From Alphaproteobacteria bacterium (lineage in GTDB: Bacteria; Pseudomonadota; Alphaproteobacteria; GCA-2731375), in assembly GCA_016776605.1 (NCBI GenBank), contig JADHTB010000005.1, positions 230,294 to 294,293 of the forward strand: DNA of 64,000 bases. Direction: 5' to 3'. The first letter of the stretch is position 1; each line of letters starts with the position of its first letter. Shown one piece after another: positions 30,158 to 38,357 of the stretch. The translations under genes and the position numbers were made by a program. The notes under the pieces are model-generated. The model saw nothing but the letters and a program-made list of their open reading frames with translations, was not told the origin of the DNA and did no database searches.

Positions 30158-31252
30158 ATGTGGAATGATACGGTCAGTAATCGCACCGTCGGGAACCTGG
30201 CATTGGTATTGCGGAGCCGGCGAGGCCTGGAGGCTCTGCGGGTCACCCGCCTTCTTTGCGGCCTAATTTGCGGCCTGATATCTTTGCTTGCGCCCGCCCT
30301 CGTCCAGGCTGCGGAGGTGGGCTATTTCCGCATTGCGACCGGCCCTACCGACGGCACTTATTTTCCCGTCGGCTCTCTAATCTCCTCCGCCATTTCCAAA
30401 CCACCCGGCTCCCTCGATTGCGCCGATGGCGGCTCGTGCGGCGTGCCGGGACTGATTGCGGTAAGCCAGGCCACGGAAGGTTCGGTGCAGAATATCGAGC
30501 TGATCGCCGCCGGGTCGGTCGAGTCCGGCCTTAGCCAGGCCGATGTCGCGTACATGGCTTATTTCGGCCTGGGCCGTTTCAAGGGCAAGGCGCAATTCGA
30601 TGGCCTGCGGGTTGTGGCCACACTTTTCCCCGAGCTGGTGCAAGTTGCCGTTCGCAAACACAGCGGCATTTATGCCTTGGAAGATTTGGCCGGCAAGCGC
30701 GTTTCCCTGGGCGCGAAAGGTTCGGGCACGACGCTGGACGCCGAAGTCATCATGGCGGCCCATGGCCTGAAAATAGACAGTTACAAACCGTTGCATTTTG
30801 GTTTTGGTGAATCGGCTGACCGGCTGCGCCTTGGCAAGCTGGATGCGTTTTTCATCATCGCCGGTGCGCCAGTGCCGGCCATGGTGGATTTGGCCGAGCA
30901 GTCCAACATCACCTTGTTGCCGATCAAGGCCCCGGCGGCGGAGCGCCTGCGCAAGGCCTTTGCATTTTTTGTTCCCAGGCTGCTGCCCGCCGGAATCTAC
31001 CGGAACGTGGAAGCGACAGAAACCTTAAGCGTCGGAGCCCAATGGCTGGTGTCGGACCGTCTGAGTGAGGATCTTGTCTATAACATGACCCGCGCCTTGT
31101 GGCATCCCTCGACCCGCCGCGTGCTGGATAGCGGCCATCCCGACGGCCGCCTGATCCAGCTGAAAAGCGCCCTGGACGGCCTGGCTATTCCCCTGCACCC
31201 GGGGGCCAGGCGCTATTACCAGGAAGTTGGCGCCCTGCCGCAAGCGAAGTGA
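30158..31252 (+). CDS. TAXI family TRAP transporter solute-binding protein
   Basis: Periplasmic ligand-binding protein, 364 residues from the ATG at 30158; the open frame runs back to 29879 through the divergent gene. An N-terminal signal sequence (LLCGLICGLISLLAPALVQA) is followed by YFRIATGPTDGTYFPVGSLIS, the TAXI-family opening, and later by LAGKRVSLGAKGSGTTLDAEVI and FFIIAGAPVPAMVDLA. TAXI proteins usually bind glutamate-like or other carboxylates for a fused DctQM permease; none is encoded here. Followed directly by repeat copy C. Confidence 0.85.
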   Translation: MWNDTVSNRTVGNLALVLRSRRGLEALRVTRLLCGLICGLISLLAPALVQAAEVGYFRIATGPTDGTYFPVGSLISSAISKPPGSLDCADGGSCGVPGLIAVSQATEGSVQNIELIAAGSVESGLSQADVAYMAYFGLGRFKGKAQFDGLRVVATLFPELVQVAVRKHSGIYALEDLAGKRVSLGAKGSGTTLDAEVIMAAHGLKIDSYKPLHFGFGESADRLRLGKLDAFFIIAGAPVPAMVDLAEQSNITLLPIKAPAAERLRKAFAFFVPRLLPAGIYRNVEATETLSVGAQWLVSDRLSEDLVYNMTRALWHPSTRRVLDSGHPDGRLIQLKSALDGLAIPLHPGARRYYQEVGALPQAK

Positions 31253-31253
31253 C

Positions 31254-31358
31254 CTAGAGCAATTCCGAATTAATGAGAATCGCGAAGCGGTTCTAAGTGA
31301 TTGGAAAAATTGCTCTAATTCTAAAGATCTGAGCGTTTTCAGAATGAAAATGCTCTAG
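31254..31358 (+). repeat. Dispersed intergenic element, copy C
   Basis: 105-bp copy in the opposite orientation to A, B and F, starting CTAGAGC one base after the TAXI gene stop and ending GCTCTAG. The inner stem is AGAATCGC-gaa-GCGGTTCT, with one T-G wobble, and the second stem-loop is GAGCGTTTTCA with TGAAAATGCTC. Confidence 0.9.
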
Positions 31359-31433
31359 TGCCAGCGTGAGACCGTCTACCGCATGACCGGCCAAACCAAG
31401 CCGGCATCCGCTATCTTGTAATGGGAGCCTGCC

Positions 31434-32843
31434 GTGATTGCCAACATAGACAACAGCCCCGACCCCACCGCGGTTCCGATCTGGCCCCTGTGCAGCGGTG
31501 AGTTGGCCGCCTGGCAGGCCGAACGGCCCGGCATCATGGCGGCCTGGTGCCAGAGCAGTGGGTTTGCGGCGGCAACCGGCGAATTCATATTGCTGCCAGC
31601 AGAGACCGGCGGCCTGGCCGGTGTACTGTTGGGTTTGGGTAAGACAAACGAGCAGCCCGGAGACTATTGGGCTTTCGGTACCCTGGCGAAAGCCTTGCCA
31701 CCCGGACGCTATCGCATCGAAGGGGAGCTGTCGGCGCTGTCTGCCTATCACGCGGCGCTGGCCTGGGCGTTGGCCCACTACCGCTTCACCCGTTACCGTA
31801 GCGCGGACGATGGGGAGGGTGCGGCCGCCACGCTGTGTCTGCCGGAAGCGGTCGACGAGGCAGTACTGAGCGCCGCGGTAAAGGGCAGTTTTCTGGCCCG
31901 CGATCTGATCAACACGCCGGCGTCCGACATGGGGCCGGCGGAACTGGCCGATGCCGCCCTGGCCTTGGCCACGGAATACGGCGGCACGGGCGCGGTCATC
32001 GTGGGGGACGATCTGTTGGCGGCCAATTACCCGGCGATCCATGCCGTTGGCCGTGCTTCGACACGGGCGCCCCGATTGATCGATCTGCGCTGGGGCGCCG
32101 CGGATGCCCCCCGTTTAACCCTGGTCGGCAAGGGGGTTTGTTTTGATACCGGCGGTCTGGACCTGAAACCCGCGGCCGGCATGCTAAAGATGAAAAAGGA
32201 TATGGGCGGCGCCGCGACCGTGCTGGGCCTGGCGGCGATGGTTATGGCCGCGGCACTGCCGGTACGTCTGCGGGTTCTGATCCCGGCGGTGGAAAATGCC
32301 GTGGCGGGCAATGCCTATCGCCCGGGCGACGTGCTGCAGACCCGCAAGGGACTGACGGTGGAAATCGGCAATACAGATGCCGAAGGTCGCATAGTTCTGT
32401 GCGACGCCCTGGCCGAGGCCGACGACGACAAACCGGATCTGATCATCGATATCGCCACCCTGACCGGCGCGGCGCGGGTTGCCCTGGGGCCGGATTTACC
32501 GGCATTTTTTACCGGCGATGACCAGATCGCGGCGGCGTTGCTGCAAGCGGGCCAGGAGCAGGACGATCCCAGCTGGCGGCTACCCCTTTTCGCGCCCTAT
32601 GGCGCCCGCTTGAAAAGCAAGGTCGCCGATTACAACAATGTCTCCGATGGACCTTTCGCCGGTGCCATCACGGCCGCCCTGTTCCTGCAGGCCTTTGTCA
32701 GCGATCCGGGCCGCTGGCTGCATATTGATTCATACGGCTGGAACGACGTGGACCGTCCCGGCCGGCCGGCGGGCGGTGAAGGCCTGGCCATGCGCGCCTT
32801 GTTCGCCATGCTGGCGGATCGTTTCGGTCCAGGGCCGGCGTAG
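31434..32843 (+). CDS. M17 leucyl aminopeptidase family protein
   Basis: Dinuclear-metal aminopeptidase of 469 residues. The metal and catalytic motifs are GKGVCFDTGGLDLKP, the lysine-rich KMKKDMGGAA and the M17 signature NTDAEGRIVLCDAL. The N-terminal domain is diverged from PepA, as in the leucyl aminopeptidase subfamily commonly found beside NlpC/P60 peptidases in alphaproteobacteria. GTG start with GGGAG upstream. The neighbour set (M17, winged helix, NlpC/P60, MFS) suggests uptake or recycling of cell-wall peptides; this is inference from context. Confidence 0.9.
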   Translation: MIANIDNSPDPTAVPIWPLCSGELAAWQAERPGIMAAWCQSSGFAAATGEFILLPAETGGLAGVLLGLGKTNEQPGDYWAFGTLAKALPPGRYRIEGELSALSAYHAALAWALAHYRFTRYRSADDGEGAAATLCLPEAVDEAVLSAAVKGSFLARDLINTPASDMGPAELADAALALATEYGGTGAVIVGDDLLAANYPAIHAVGRASTRAPRLIDLRWGAADAPRLTLVGKGVCFDTGGLDLKPAAGMLKMKKDMGGAATVLGLAAMVMAAALPVRLRVLIPAVENAVAGNAYRPGDVLQTRKGLTVEIGNTDAEGRIVLCDALAEADDDKPDLIIDIATLTGAARVALGPDLPAFFTGDDQIAAALLQAGQEQDDPSWRLPLFAPYGARLKSKVADYNNVSDGPFAGAITAALFLQAFVSDPGRWLHIDSYGWNDVDRPGRPAGGEGLAMRALFAMLADRFGPGPA

Positions 32844-32956
32844 GTTGGCATCAACATTTTGGGTTAAATGGGGCTGAAAAGAGGTTGATTCCACGCCTAT
32901 AATCCTATCCACTGCGCATTCGCTTCGGCAGCGAAATAATCAAGGGGAAAAGTCCT

Positions 32957-33301
32957 GTGGCAGGGGCATTGACATCGCAACAAGCGTTGAAACTTTGGCA
33001 CCATGCCATGTTATCCTCGGTCCGCGCCGATGGACCGGATTTATCCGCCCGGCAGATGACGATCTTCCTGCAGGTCTATCTCGCAGCCCCGCCCCATACC
33101 GTGCGCGGCCTGGCGGAAACCTTGCGGATAGCAAAGCCGGCGGTGGTGCGTGCCTTGGACACATTGGGCCAGCTTGACTTTACCCGCCGCAAACGGGACG
33201 AGACCGATAAACGTAATGTGCTGATCCAGCGCACGGTCAAGGGTTCGGTCTTCCTGAGCGACTTCGCCGATCAGGTGGTGGCCGCGGTAGAGGCGGTCTA
33301 G
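32957..33301 (+). CDS. Small MarR-like winged-helix protein
   Basis: 114 residues with one winged-helix domain: DLSARQMTIFLQVYL, TVRGLAETLRIAKPAVVRALDTL (recognition helix) and a wing DFTRRKRDETDKRNV followed by LIQRTVKGSVFLSDF. It lacks the longer dimerisation helices of full MarR proteins. GTG start with AAGGGG upstream; the 113-bp leader contains TATAAT at 32898-32903 with a weak CTGAAA about 18 bp before it. It ends 4 bp before the NlpC/P60 gene and probably regulates or accompanies it. Confidence 0.8.
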   Translation: MAGALTSQQALKLWHHAMLSSVRADGPDLSARQMTIFLQVYLAAPPHTVRGLAETLRIAKPAVVRALDTLGQLDFTRRKRDETDKRNVLIQRTVKGSVFLSDFADQVVAAVEAV

Positions 33302-33305
33302 CACG

Positions 33306-34169
33306 GTGGCGGCGTCCATGGACAGGCGCATCACGCCGGCCCGTAATGATCTGGCGGCGGATTGGCTGCGGGATAAGGTCAAGGCGGAGCACTATGTGGC
33401 CGGCGCGCCCCGCACCGTGATCCGGGACGGCGCGCCCTTATATTTCACGCCCGAACGCTCGGCTACCATGGAAAGCCAGTTGATCCATGGCGAGGTCTTT
33501 CAGGTTTATGAAGAGCGGAACGGCTGGTGCTGGGGGCAGAATCTGACCGACAATTATGTTGGTTATGTTGCCGCGGCGGATTTAGCGGCAGGCGTGCCCG
33601 CGCCCGATCATCAGGTCGCGGCGCTGCACGCGCACCTTTATACCGAGCCTGACTTGAAACGGCCGACAGCCGGGATGATCTCCATGTCAGGGCGGGTCAA
33701 GATTATGGATGTTGAGGGCAAGTTTTGCCGTATCGCCTCTGGTCACTGGCTGCATTCCAGACATCTGGTATCCCTGGGCTACACCACCCAGGACCTGGTC
33801 GGCACGGCGGTGAAGTTTATCGGCGTCCCCTATTTATGGGGCGGGCGCACCGCCCAAGGCCTTGATTGCTCGTCCCTGGTACAGATCGCCCTGGCCATGG
33901 CCGGCATTCCGGCGCCACGGGATTCCGATTTACAGGAGGCCAGTGTGGGAACTCCGGTGGCCATGGATAACCCGCAGGATTTCTCCCGCATCACAGAAGG
34001 CGATCTGGTGTTTTTCCCCGGCCACGTAGGTTTTTTCGTTACTGGTTGGCGCTTTCTGCACGCCAACGCCTTTGACATGCAGGTCTCGCTGCATGGCTTT
34101 TCCGATGTCCTGGATCGGGCCAACACAGATAACGCCGGCGTCACCTCCATTCGACGCGTAACCGGGTGA
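33306..34169 (+). CDS. C40 (NlpC/P60) cell-wall peptidase with SH3-like repeats
   Basis: Cysteine endopeptidase of 287 residues that likely cleaves D-Glu-diaminopimelate bonds in muropeptides. Two bacterial SH3-like segments (about residues 30-90 and 100-150) precede the catalytic domain. The catalytic cysteine is in GLDCSSLVQIAL, the first His in FPGHVGFFV and the third polar residue in FLHANAFD. No signal peptide is visible, consistent with cytoplasmic recycling members paired with M17 peptidases. GTG start; an ATG at 33318 is an alternative. Its TGA overlaps the MFS start codon GTG. Confidence 0.88.
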   Translation: MAASMDRRITPARNDLAADWLRDKVKAEHYVAGAPRTVIRDGAPLYFTPERSATMESQLIHGEVFQVYEERNGWCWGQNLTDNYVGYVAAADLAAGVPAPDHQVAALHAHLYTEPDLKRPTAGMISMSGRVKIMDVEGKFCRIASGHWLHSRHLVSLGYTTQDLVGTAVKFIGVPYLWGGRTAQGLDCSSLVQIALAMAGIPAPRDSDLQEASVGTPVAMDNPQDFSRITEGDLVFFPGHVGFFVTGWRFLHANAFDMQVSLHGFSDVLDRANTDNAGVTSIRRVTG

Positions 34170-35404
34170 GCGACAGCCGCCCGCTGGCCGCCACATCCGC
34201 GTTGGCGCCGTTCGAAGTACGCAGCTTTCGCTTTCAATGGCCCGCGGATCTGCTGACCTCGTGGGCGTTCGAGATGGAGACACTGATCCTTGGCTGGTAT
34301 GTGTTGGTCGAGACGGATTCGGTGCTTCTCCTGACGGCGTTTGGCTCGTTGCAATTCCTGGGTACCCTGATCGCGCCGATGTTTGGCGTGGTTGCCGATC
34401 GGCTGGGGCGGCGGACGATGCTATGCGTCATGCGGGCGAGTTACGGGATCCTCGCCCTGATGGTAATGACCCTGGCACTGACCGGGCTGCTGAACCCTTA
34501 TTTGGTCCTGGGGATAGCCTTGCTGGCCGGCTTGATCCGGCCCTCCGATCTGGTCATGCGGAATGCCTTGATCGGCGATACGGTGCCAGGGGTCTGGCTG
34601 GCCAAGGCCATCGGCCTCTCGCGCACGACCATGGATACGGCCCGCATCGCCGGCGCCCTGGCCGGTGCGGGATTATTTTCCATCCTGGGCATTGGCCCCG
34701 CCTATATCGCCGTCGTCGCTTTGTACGGCATCAGCCTTGCCCTTACCTTTGGCGTCTCTCCGCCCCGCCTGGCCCAGCCTGGTCATGCCGCCGCGCCACC
34801 CGCCTCGCCTTGGCAGGAGTTAAAGGCCAGCTTTGTCTATATCTGGAACGCGCCGGAAGTATTGGCCCTGATGTTGTTGGCGTTTTTGGTCAATTTCACC
34901 GCCTATCCCGTCTCCATGGGGTTGCTGCCCTATGTGGCCAAGGAAATTTATGCCATCGATCAGAACGGCCTTGGCCATCTGGTGGCGGGATATGCCTCCG
35001 GCGCCCTGCTTGGTTCCATCGCCATGATATTGCGGGGCAGCGTCCGCCACCCAGGCCGGATCATGGTGCTCTGTATCGTGGCCTGGCACGTGCTGATGGC
35101 TATCTTCGCCCTGCAGGAAACGAAATGGCCCGGCTTTGCCGTTTTGATGGCTATTGGCGTGACGCAAAGCATCGCCATGATCGCCATGTCGGTTACCTTG
35201 CTGCGCATTACGCCGGAACGGTTCCGGGGCCGGATCATGGGGGTGCGTATGTTGGCGGTCTATGGCCTGCCACTGGGATTGCTGAGCGCGGGCGTACTGG
35301 TCAATTGGACCGGATTTCCCATTGCCGTCGGAATTTACGCTCTGTTCGGTATTTTGTGTACAGGATGCATTACCTTAGGATGGCGTACGGTTATCTGGCG
35401 ATAG
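34166..35404 (+). CDS. MFS transporter
   Basis: Major facilitator of 412 residues with about 12 hydrophobic segments. The loop VVADRLGRRTML between helices 2 and 3 is the MFS motif A, and an RFRGRIMGVRM loop lies near helix 10-11. It resembles the enterobactin-exporter-like or drug/peptide efflux branch, but the substrate is open. The GTG start overlaps the NlpC/P60 stop, so the two are coupled, which suggests movement of a murein-derived or related peptide. The stop codon TAG is the first part of repeat copy D. Confidence 0.85.
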   Translation: MSDSRPLAATSALAPFEVRSFRFQWPADLLTSWAFEMETLILGWYVLVETDSVLLLTAFGSLQFLGTLIAPMFGVVADRLGRRTMLCVMRASYGILALMVMTLALTGLLNPYLVLGIALLAGLIRPSDLVMRNALIGDTVPGVWLAKAIGLSRTTMDTARIAGALAGAGLFSILGIGPAYIAVVALYGISLALTFGVSPPRLAQPGHAAAPPASPWQELKASFVYIWNAPEVLALMLLAFLVNFTAYPVSMGLLPYVAKEIYAIDQNGLGHLVAGYASGALLGSIAMILRGSVRHPGRIMVLCIVAWHVLMAIFALQETKWPGFAVLMAIGVTQSIAMIAMSVTLLRITPERFRGRIMGVRMLAVYGLPLGLLSAGVLVNWTGFPIAVGIYALFGILCTGCITLGWRTVIWR

Positions 35405-35506
35405 AGCAATTTTCAATTAATCAGGGTCGCCTTGCGACATAAGTAATTGGTTCAATTGCGCTATCTTTAAAGGGTCAGAACATGTTTTAACAAAACATGC
35501 CCTAGA
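35402..35506 (+). repeat. Dispersed intergenic element, copy D (diverged)
   Basis: Same architecture as the main family but diverged in sequence. It begins TAGAGCAATT, with an inner stem GTCGC-ctt-GCGAC, an AATTGGTT arm, then a second stem-loop CATGTTTT-aac-AAAACATG, and ends CCCTAGAC. The MFS stop codon TAG is its first three bases. Confidence 0.7.
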
Positions 35507-35521
35507 CGATTACGGGAAAGA

Positions 35522-36766
35522 ATGATGCAGAAGAACGCCCTGGAAATTGACGGCAGGCGGCTTTGGGAGACCTTGGAAGCCTCTGGTGAAATTGGCAAGT
35601 TGCGCGATACGGGCCTGCGCCGTCTGGCTTTGTCCGATTCGGACAGGGAAATACGCGATACTTTTTGCGCCTGGGCCCGGCAAGCCGGCTGCACGGTGAC
35701 GGTGGATCAGGTCGGCAACATTTTTGCCCGGCGCGCCGGCACTGACGACAGCCTGCCGGCGATTGCCACGGGCAGTCATTTGGACAGCCAAATGTGCGGC
35801 GGTAAATACGACGGTGTTCTTGGCGTCATGAGCGGTCTGGAAGTGCTCCGCACCCTGAACGACCGCGGCGTGGAAACCAAACGCCCCATCGAAGTCGTGG
35901 TCTGGAGCAACGAAGAAGGCGCCCGCTTTACCCCGCCCATGCAAGGTTCGCTCGCCTTCGTGGGCGATTTGACCCTGGACCAGGTTTTGGCCTCGACGGA
36001 CGCGGACGGCGTGCAATTCGGCGATGAATTGCGGCGCATCGGTTATGACGGCGCGACCATGCTTGGCGAAAGCAAATTCGATTCGTACCTTGAACTGCAT
36101 ATCGAACAAGGGCCGGTTTTGGACCGCATCGGCATCGACATCGGCATCGTCGTCAGTGGCTTCAAGTCGCGCGGTTTGAGAATAGCCGTCACCGGCAAGA
36201 CGGCCCACGTGGGGCCGACGCCCATGGACGAGCGGCAGAACGCCCTGGTTGGCGCGGCCTATTTGATTACCGAGGTCGATGCCATCGGATGGCGGCATCA
36301 TCCCCAGGGCGGCAAGACCACCACGCCGCGGATAAGTTGTTTCCCCAATTTACCCGGTATTATCGCGGAAACGGCCGAGCTTACCGTGGACTTCCGCCAT
36401 CCCGACCCGGAGGTGGCCGATCAGATGCTGGAAGAGATCAGGGCGGCAATGGTGACGGCCAGCGAAAAGGCCAACGTCAGCATGGAGATCGTGGAAAGCT
36501 GGATGTTCGGCGACAATCCGTTTTCCGACGCCTGTATCCAAACCCTGGAAGAAACCGCCGATACCATGGGCGTGAGCTATATGGAAATCCGCAGCCAGGC
36601 CGGCCACGATGCCTACGCCATCGGCAAGATCGCGCCCATGGGCATGATCTTCACCCCCTGTAACGGTGGCATCAGTCACAATGTGGCGGAAAGCATCGAA
36701 CTGGACAAAACCCTGCCCGGCGTCAACCTGCTGCTCAACACCATCGTCAAAATAGCCAACCGCTAA
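35522..36766 (+). CDS. Zn-dependent M20 amidohydrolase (allantoate / N-carbamoyl amino acid type)
   Basis: Hydrolase of the AllC/HyuC branch of M20, 414 residues. Metal ligands are in TGSHLDSQMCGGKYDGVLG (His and Asp), the EE pair in WSNEEGARF, the His in LELHIEQGPVL and the C-terminal His in GGISHNVAES. The substrate-binding domain is the central lid (residues about 210-330). These enzymes open carbamoyl bonds in purine or hydantoin breakdown; no allantoinase or hydantoinase is nearby to decide. Tandem ATG start with GGGAAAG upstream. Confidence 0.9.
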   Translation: MMQKNALEIDGRRLWETLEASGEIGKLRDTGLRRLALSDSDREIRDTFCAWARQAGCTVTVDQVGNIFARRAGTDDSLPAIATGSHLDSQMCGGKYDGVLGVMSGLEVLRTLNDRGVETKRPIEVVVWSNEEGARFTPPMQGSLAFVGDLTLDQVLASTDADGVQFGDELRRIGYDGATMLGESKFDSYLELHIEQGPVLDRIGIDIGIVVSGFKSRGLRIAVTGKTAHVGPTPMDERQNALVGAAYLITEVDAIGWRHHPQGGKTTTPRISCFPNLPGIIAETAELTVDFRHPDPEVADQMLEEIRAAMVTASEKANVSMEIVESWMFGDNPFSDACIQTLEETADTMGVSYMEIRSQAGHDAYAIGKIAPMGMIFTPCNGGISHNVAESIELDKTLPGVNLLLNTIVKIANR

Positions 36767-36767
36767 A

Positions 36768-36826
36768 GAAATCTTCAATTAATCCGCGTCGCTGAGGCGA
36801 CTCTCATAATTGGTTCTATTGTTTTT
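36768..36826 (+). repeat. Half copy of the dispersed element, copy E
   Basis: Only the larger stem-loop is recognisable: TTCAATTAATC, the inner stem GTCGC-tgag-GCGAC, then AATTGGTT. It most resembles copy D and lies 2 bp after the amidohydrolase stop. Confidence 0.5.
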
Positions 36827-36950
36827 GATAAATTTAGCGCGGCCGTGACGATGACTGATCTACGTTGCGGCGGATAGTCTGGCAATCAGCGCTTGGCAGC
36901 CCCGGCCAGCTCCTGCGGAGCGCGGCCATCAAAAATGCCGGGCGGGCGGT

Positions 36951-37109
36951 TTATTCCGGCTCGGGCGCGACCTCATCAGCGCTGTCGTCACCTTGCTCTT
37001 TAGTGTTCTCAAGCTTTTCGGCTTTGGCAGCCATCTTGGCGGCTTTCTTGCTAGCCTTGCGCCGATCGCGCTCTTGGCGTTCAAAATTGTAATTTGGTTT
37101 TCGGGCCAT
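36951..37109 (-). CDS. Small highly charged alphaproteobacterial protein (52 aa)
   Basis: 52-residue frame beginning MARKPNYNFERQERDRRKAS, then a lysine/alanine-rich helix (KKAAKMAAKAEKLE), ending in an acidic tail DDSADEVAPEPE. Such short basic-then-acidic proteins with an N-terminal RKPNYxFER motif recur in alphaproteobacteria as uncharacterised proteins; I recognise the pattern but know no function. The helix looks coiled-coil prone and could bind nucleic acid. No strong ribosome site. It lies downstream of the cold-shock gene in the same direction (170 bp gap). Confidence 0.65.
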   Translation of the reverse strand: MARKPNYNFERQERDRRKASKKAAKMAAKAEKLENTKEQGDDSADEVAPEPE

Positions 37110-37279
37110 AAGTACCATTCATGTTTGTCATCCCCTCCCGGACTGTTGGCGCGCATGCACCGGTAAAGGGTGATCGAATTTCGTTGATTTGACGCAACCG
37201 GTACCTGAAGTAACATTCCGGCTTGTCAATCGCGCCGGGCTGCGGTTGCCGGCACACGCCTGGGTCTTAACTGTTTCGC

Positions 37280-37489
37280 TCAATCCAGCGCGGTTAGATT
37301 TTCCGCCGCTGACCGTCCATCACGACCGGCAACAAGTTCGAATTCAACCTTTTGCCCTTCACGCAGACTTTGCAAGCCGGCGCTCTCAACCGCGGAAATA
37401 TGTACGAAAATATCCTTGGAGCCGTCGCTGGGCTCAATAAAACCAAACCCCTTGGTCGGATTGAACCACTTTACTGTTCCTGTAGCCAT
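37280..37489 (-). CDS. CspA-family cold shock protein
   Basis: Nucleic-acid-binding OB-fold protein of 69 residues. RNP1 is KGFGFIEP and RNP2 is IFVHISAV, both intact; the N-terminus is [12 protein letters not shown]. The start at 37489 has an AAGGGA site and the normal family N-terminus; the frame continues 5 codons upstream to a TTG. A leader of unknown length upstream may form the long structured 5-prime UTR typical of csp genes. Probably an RNA chaperone, with or without cold induction. Confidence 0.95.
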   Translation of the reverse strand: MATGTVKWFNPTKGFGFIEPSDGSKDIFVHISAVESAGLQSLREGQKVEFELVAGRDGRSAAENLTALD

Positions 37490-37810
37490 TGCCAGTCCCT
37501 TCAATTCATCGATAGATCAGGGGCTCTCGAACTCAGCCGAGCCGCACCTTGTTGTAGATGCACGCATTCCAAGCGTAGCGAGTTCGGATGCGCAAGCAGC
37601 GTAGCAAGATACGTCGAGGTGAGGTGCAACGAGTACTTCTACATGGCATCGTCGGTCCGGCGTTGCAAGCATAGAATTGTAAATGCGAAGACCGACCGGC
37701 AGGCCGGAAAACGTGCTGCTATTCCACTATTAGGATTGACTGAACCACCCACTCTCCCGGCAGCAAGGGTCCAGAAAAGGCACAGCGTCAAAAGTAAACC
37801 GACCTAAGCA

Positions 37811-37839
37811 TTGACATTTCCATTCAATGTGTGCATATG
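37811..37839 (+). promoter_or_regulatory. Probable sigma-70 promoter of marR
   Basis: A perfect TTGACA at 37811-37816 is followed, after 17 bp, by CATATG at 37834-37839, a weak -10. The -10 lies inside the GTGCATATGCAC palindrome, so a bound repressor would exclude RNA polymerase. The predicted transcript start falls at about 37846. Confidence 0.6.
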
Positions 37840-37842
37840 CAC
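37831..37842. promoter_or_regulatory. MarR operator, perfect palindrome GTGCATATGCAC
   Basis: 12-bp perfect palindrome over the -10 region. A near-identical GTGCATATACAC stands before the next gene (38330-38341). Two copies flanking the regulator gene support an autoregulatory operator. Confidence 0.6.
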
Positions 37843-37845
37843 GCA

Positions 37846-38307
37846 ATGAATAAAAACCAGCCATCCATGATGATAACGGGCGACCTGGACGTCACCAAAT
37901 GCACATGCGCGAGCCTGCGCAAGACGACACGGGTCGTAACGCAGTATTTCGATAACGCCCTAAAACCCGCCGGATTGACGCCTGGCCAGTTCACGGTGCT
38001 TGCCGCGTTAAATCGGCTCGGGCCAAGGCGCCAGACGCAATTGGCCGAAATCTTGGCGATGGATCGCACAACGTTAATCCGAAACCTGCGGCCGTTGGAG
38101 AAAATGGGTCTTGTCGTCACCAATACCACCGGCAAACGGGGTGCAAAGACGCTGACGTTGAGCGTGGACGGCGCCCGCGCCCTGGAACAGGCCCTGCCCC
38201 ACTGGCAAAAGGCTCAATCCCAGATCATCAAGGCGCTGGGGCCGGAAGGTTGGGGCGGCCTGATTACCGGACTCGCATCAGCGGTCCAGGCGGTCCAAGA
38301 GGGCTGA
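37846..38307 (+). CDS. MarR family transcriptional regulator
   Basis: Winged-helix repressor of about 153 residues. The N-terminal dimer helix contains CTCASLRKTTRVV, a cysteine pair near the fold that could sense oxidants or electrophiles; GLTPGQFTVLAAL leads into the wing-helix domain RQTQLAEILAMDRTTLIRNL and KRGAKTLTLSVDG. The frame opens at a GTG at 37831; the ATG at 37846 is chosen because the -10 lies over 37834-37839, which would make it leaderless, and ATG at 37867 is a further option. No ribosome site precedes any of them. It is the first gene of a probable operon with NmrA, DUF1330 and MATE genes. Confidence 0.85.
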   Translation: MNKNQPSMMITGDLDVTKCTCASLRKTTRVVTQYFDNALKPAGLTPGQFTVLAALNRLGPRRQTQLAEILAMDRTTLIRNLRPLEKMGLVVTNTTGKRGAKTLTLSVDGARALEQALPHWQKAQSQIIKALGPEGWGGLITGLASAVQAVQEG

Positions 38308-38329
38308 AGACATTTTTTTCAGCATATCT

Positions 38330-38341
38330 GTGCATATACAC
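38330..38341. promoter_or_regulatory. Second MarR operator copy GTGCATATACAC
   Basis: Differs from the first copy at one base and lies 17 bp before the NmrA-like ATG, 23 bp after the marR stop. It probably controls the NmrA-DUF1330-MATE genes separately from marR. Confidence 0.5.
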
Positions 38342-38357
38342 ATAAAAGGATGACGAA

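Larger units (their letters stand above)
37490..37845. other. 356-bp divergent intergenic region between csp and marR
   Basis: I see no credible protein gene here. It must contain the csp promoter and leader (minus strand) and the marR promoter (plus strand, at 37811-37839). A short inverted CCGG-cagg-CCGG and two AGCGTAGC copies lie in the csp-proximal part. Nothing else is assigned. Confidence 0.6.
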
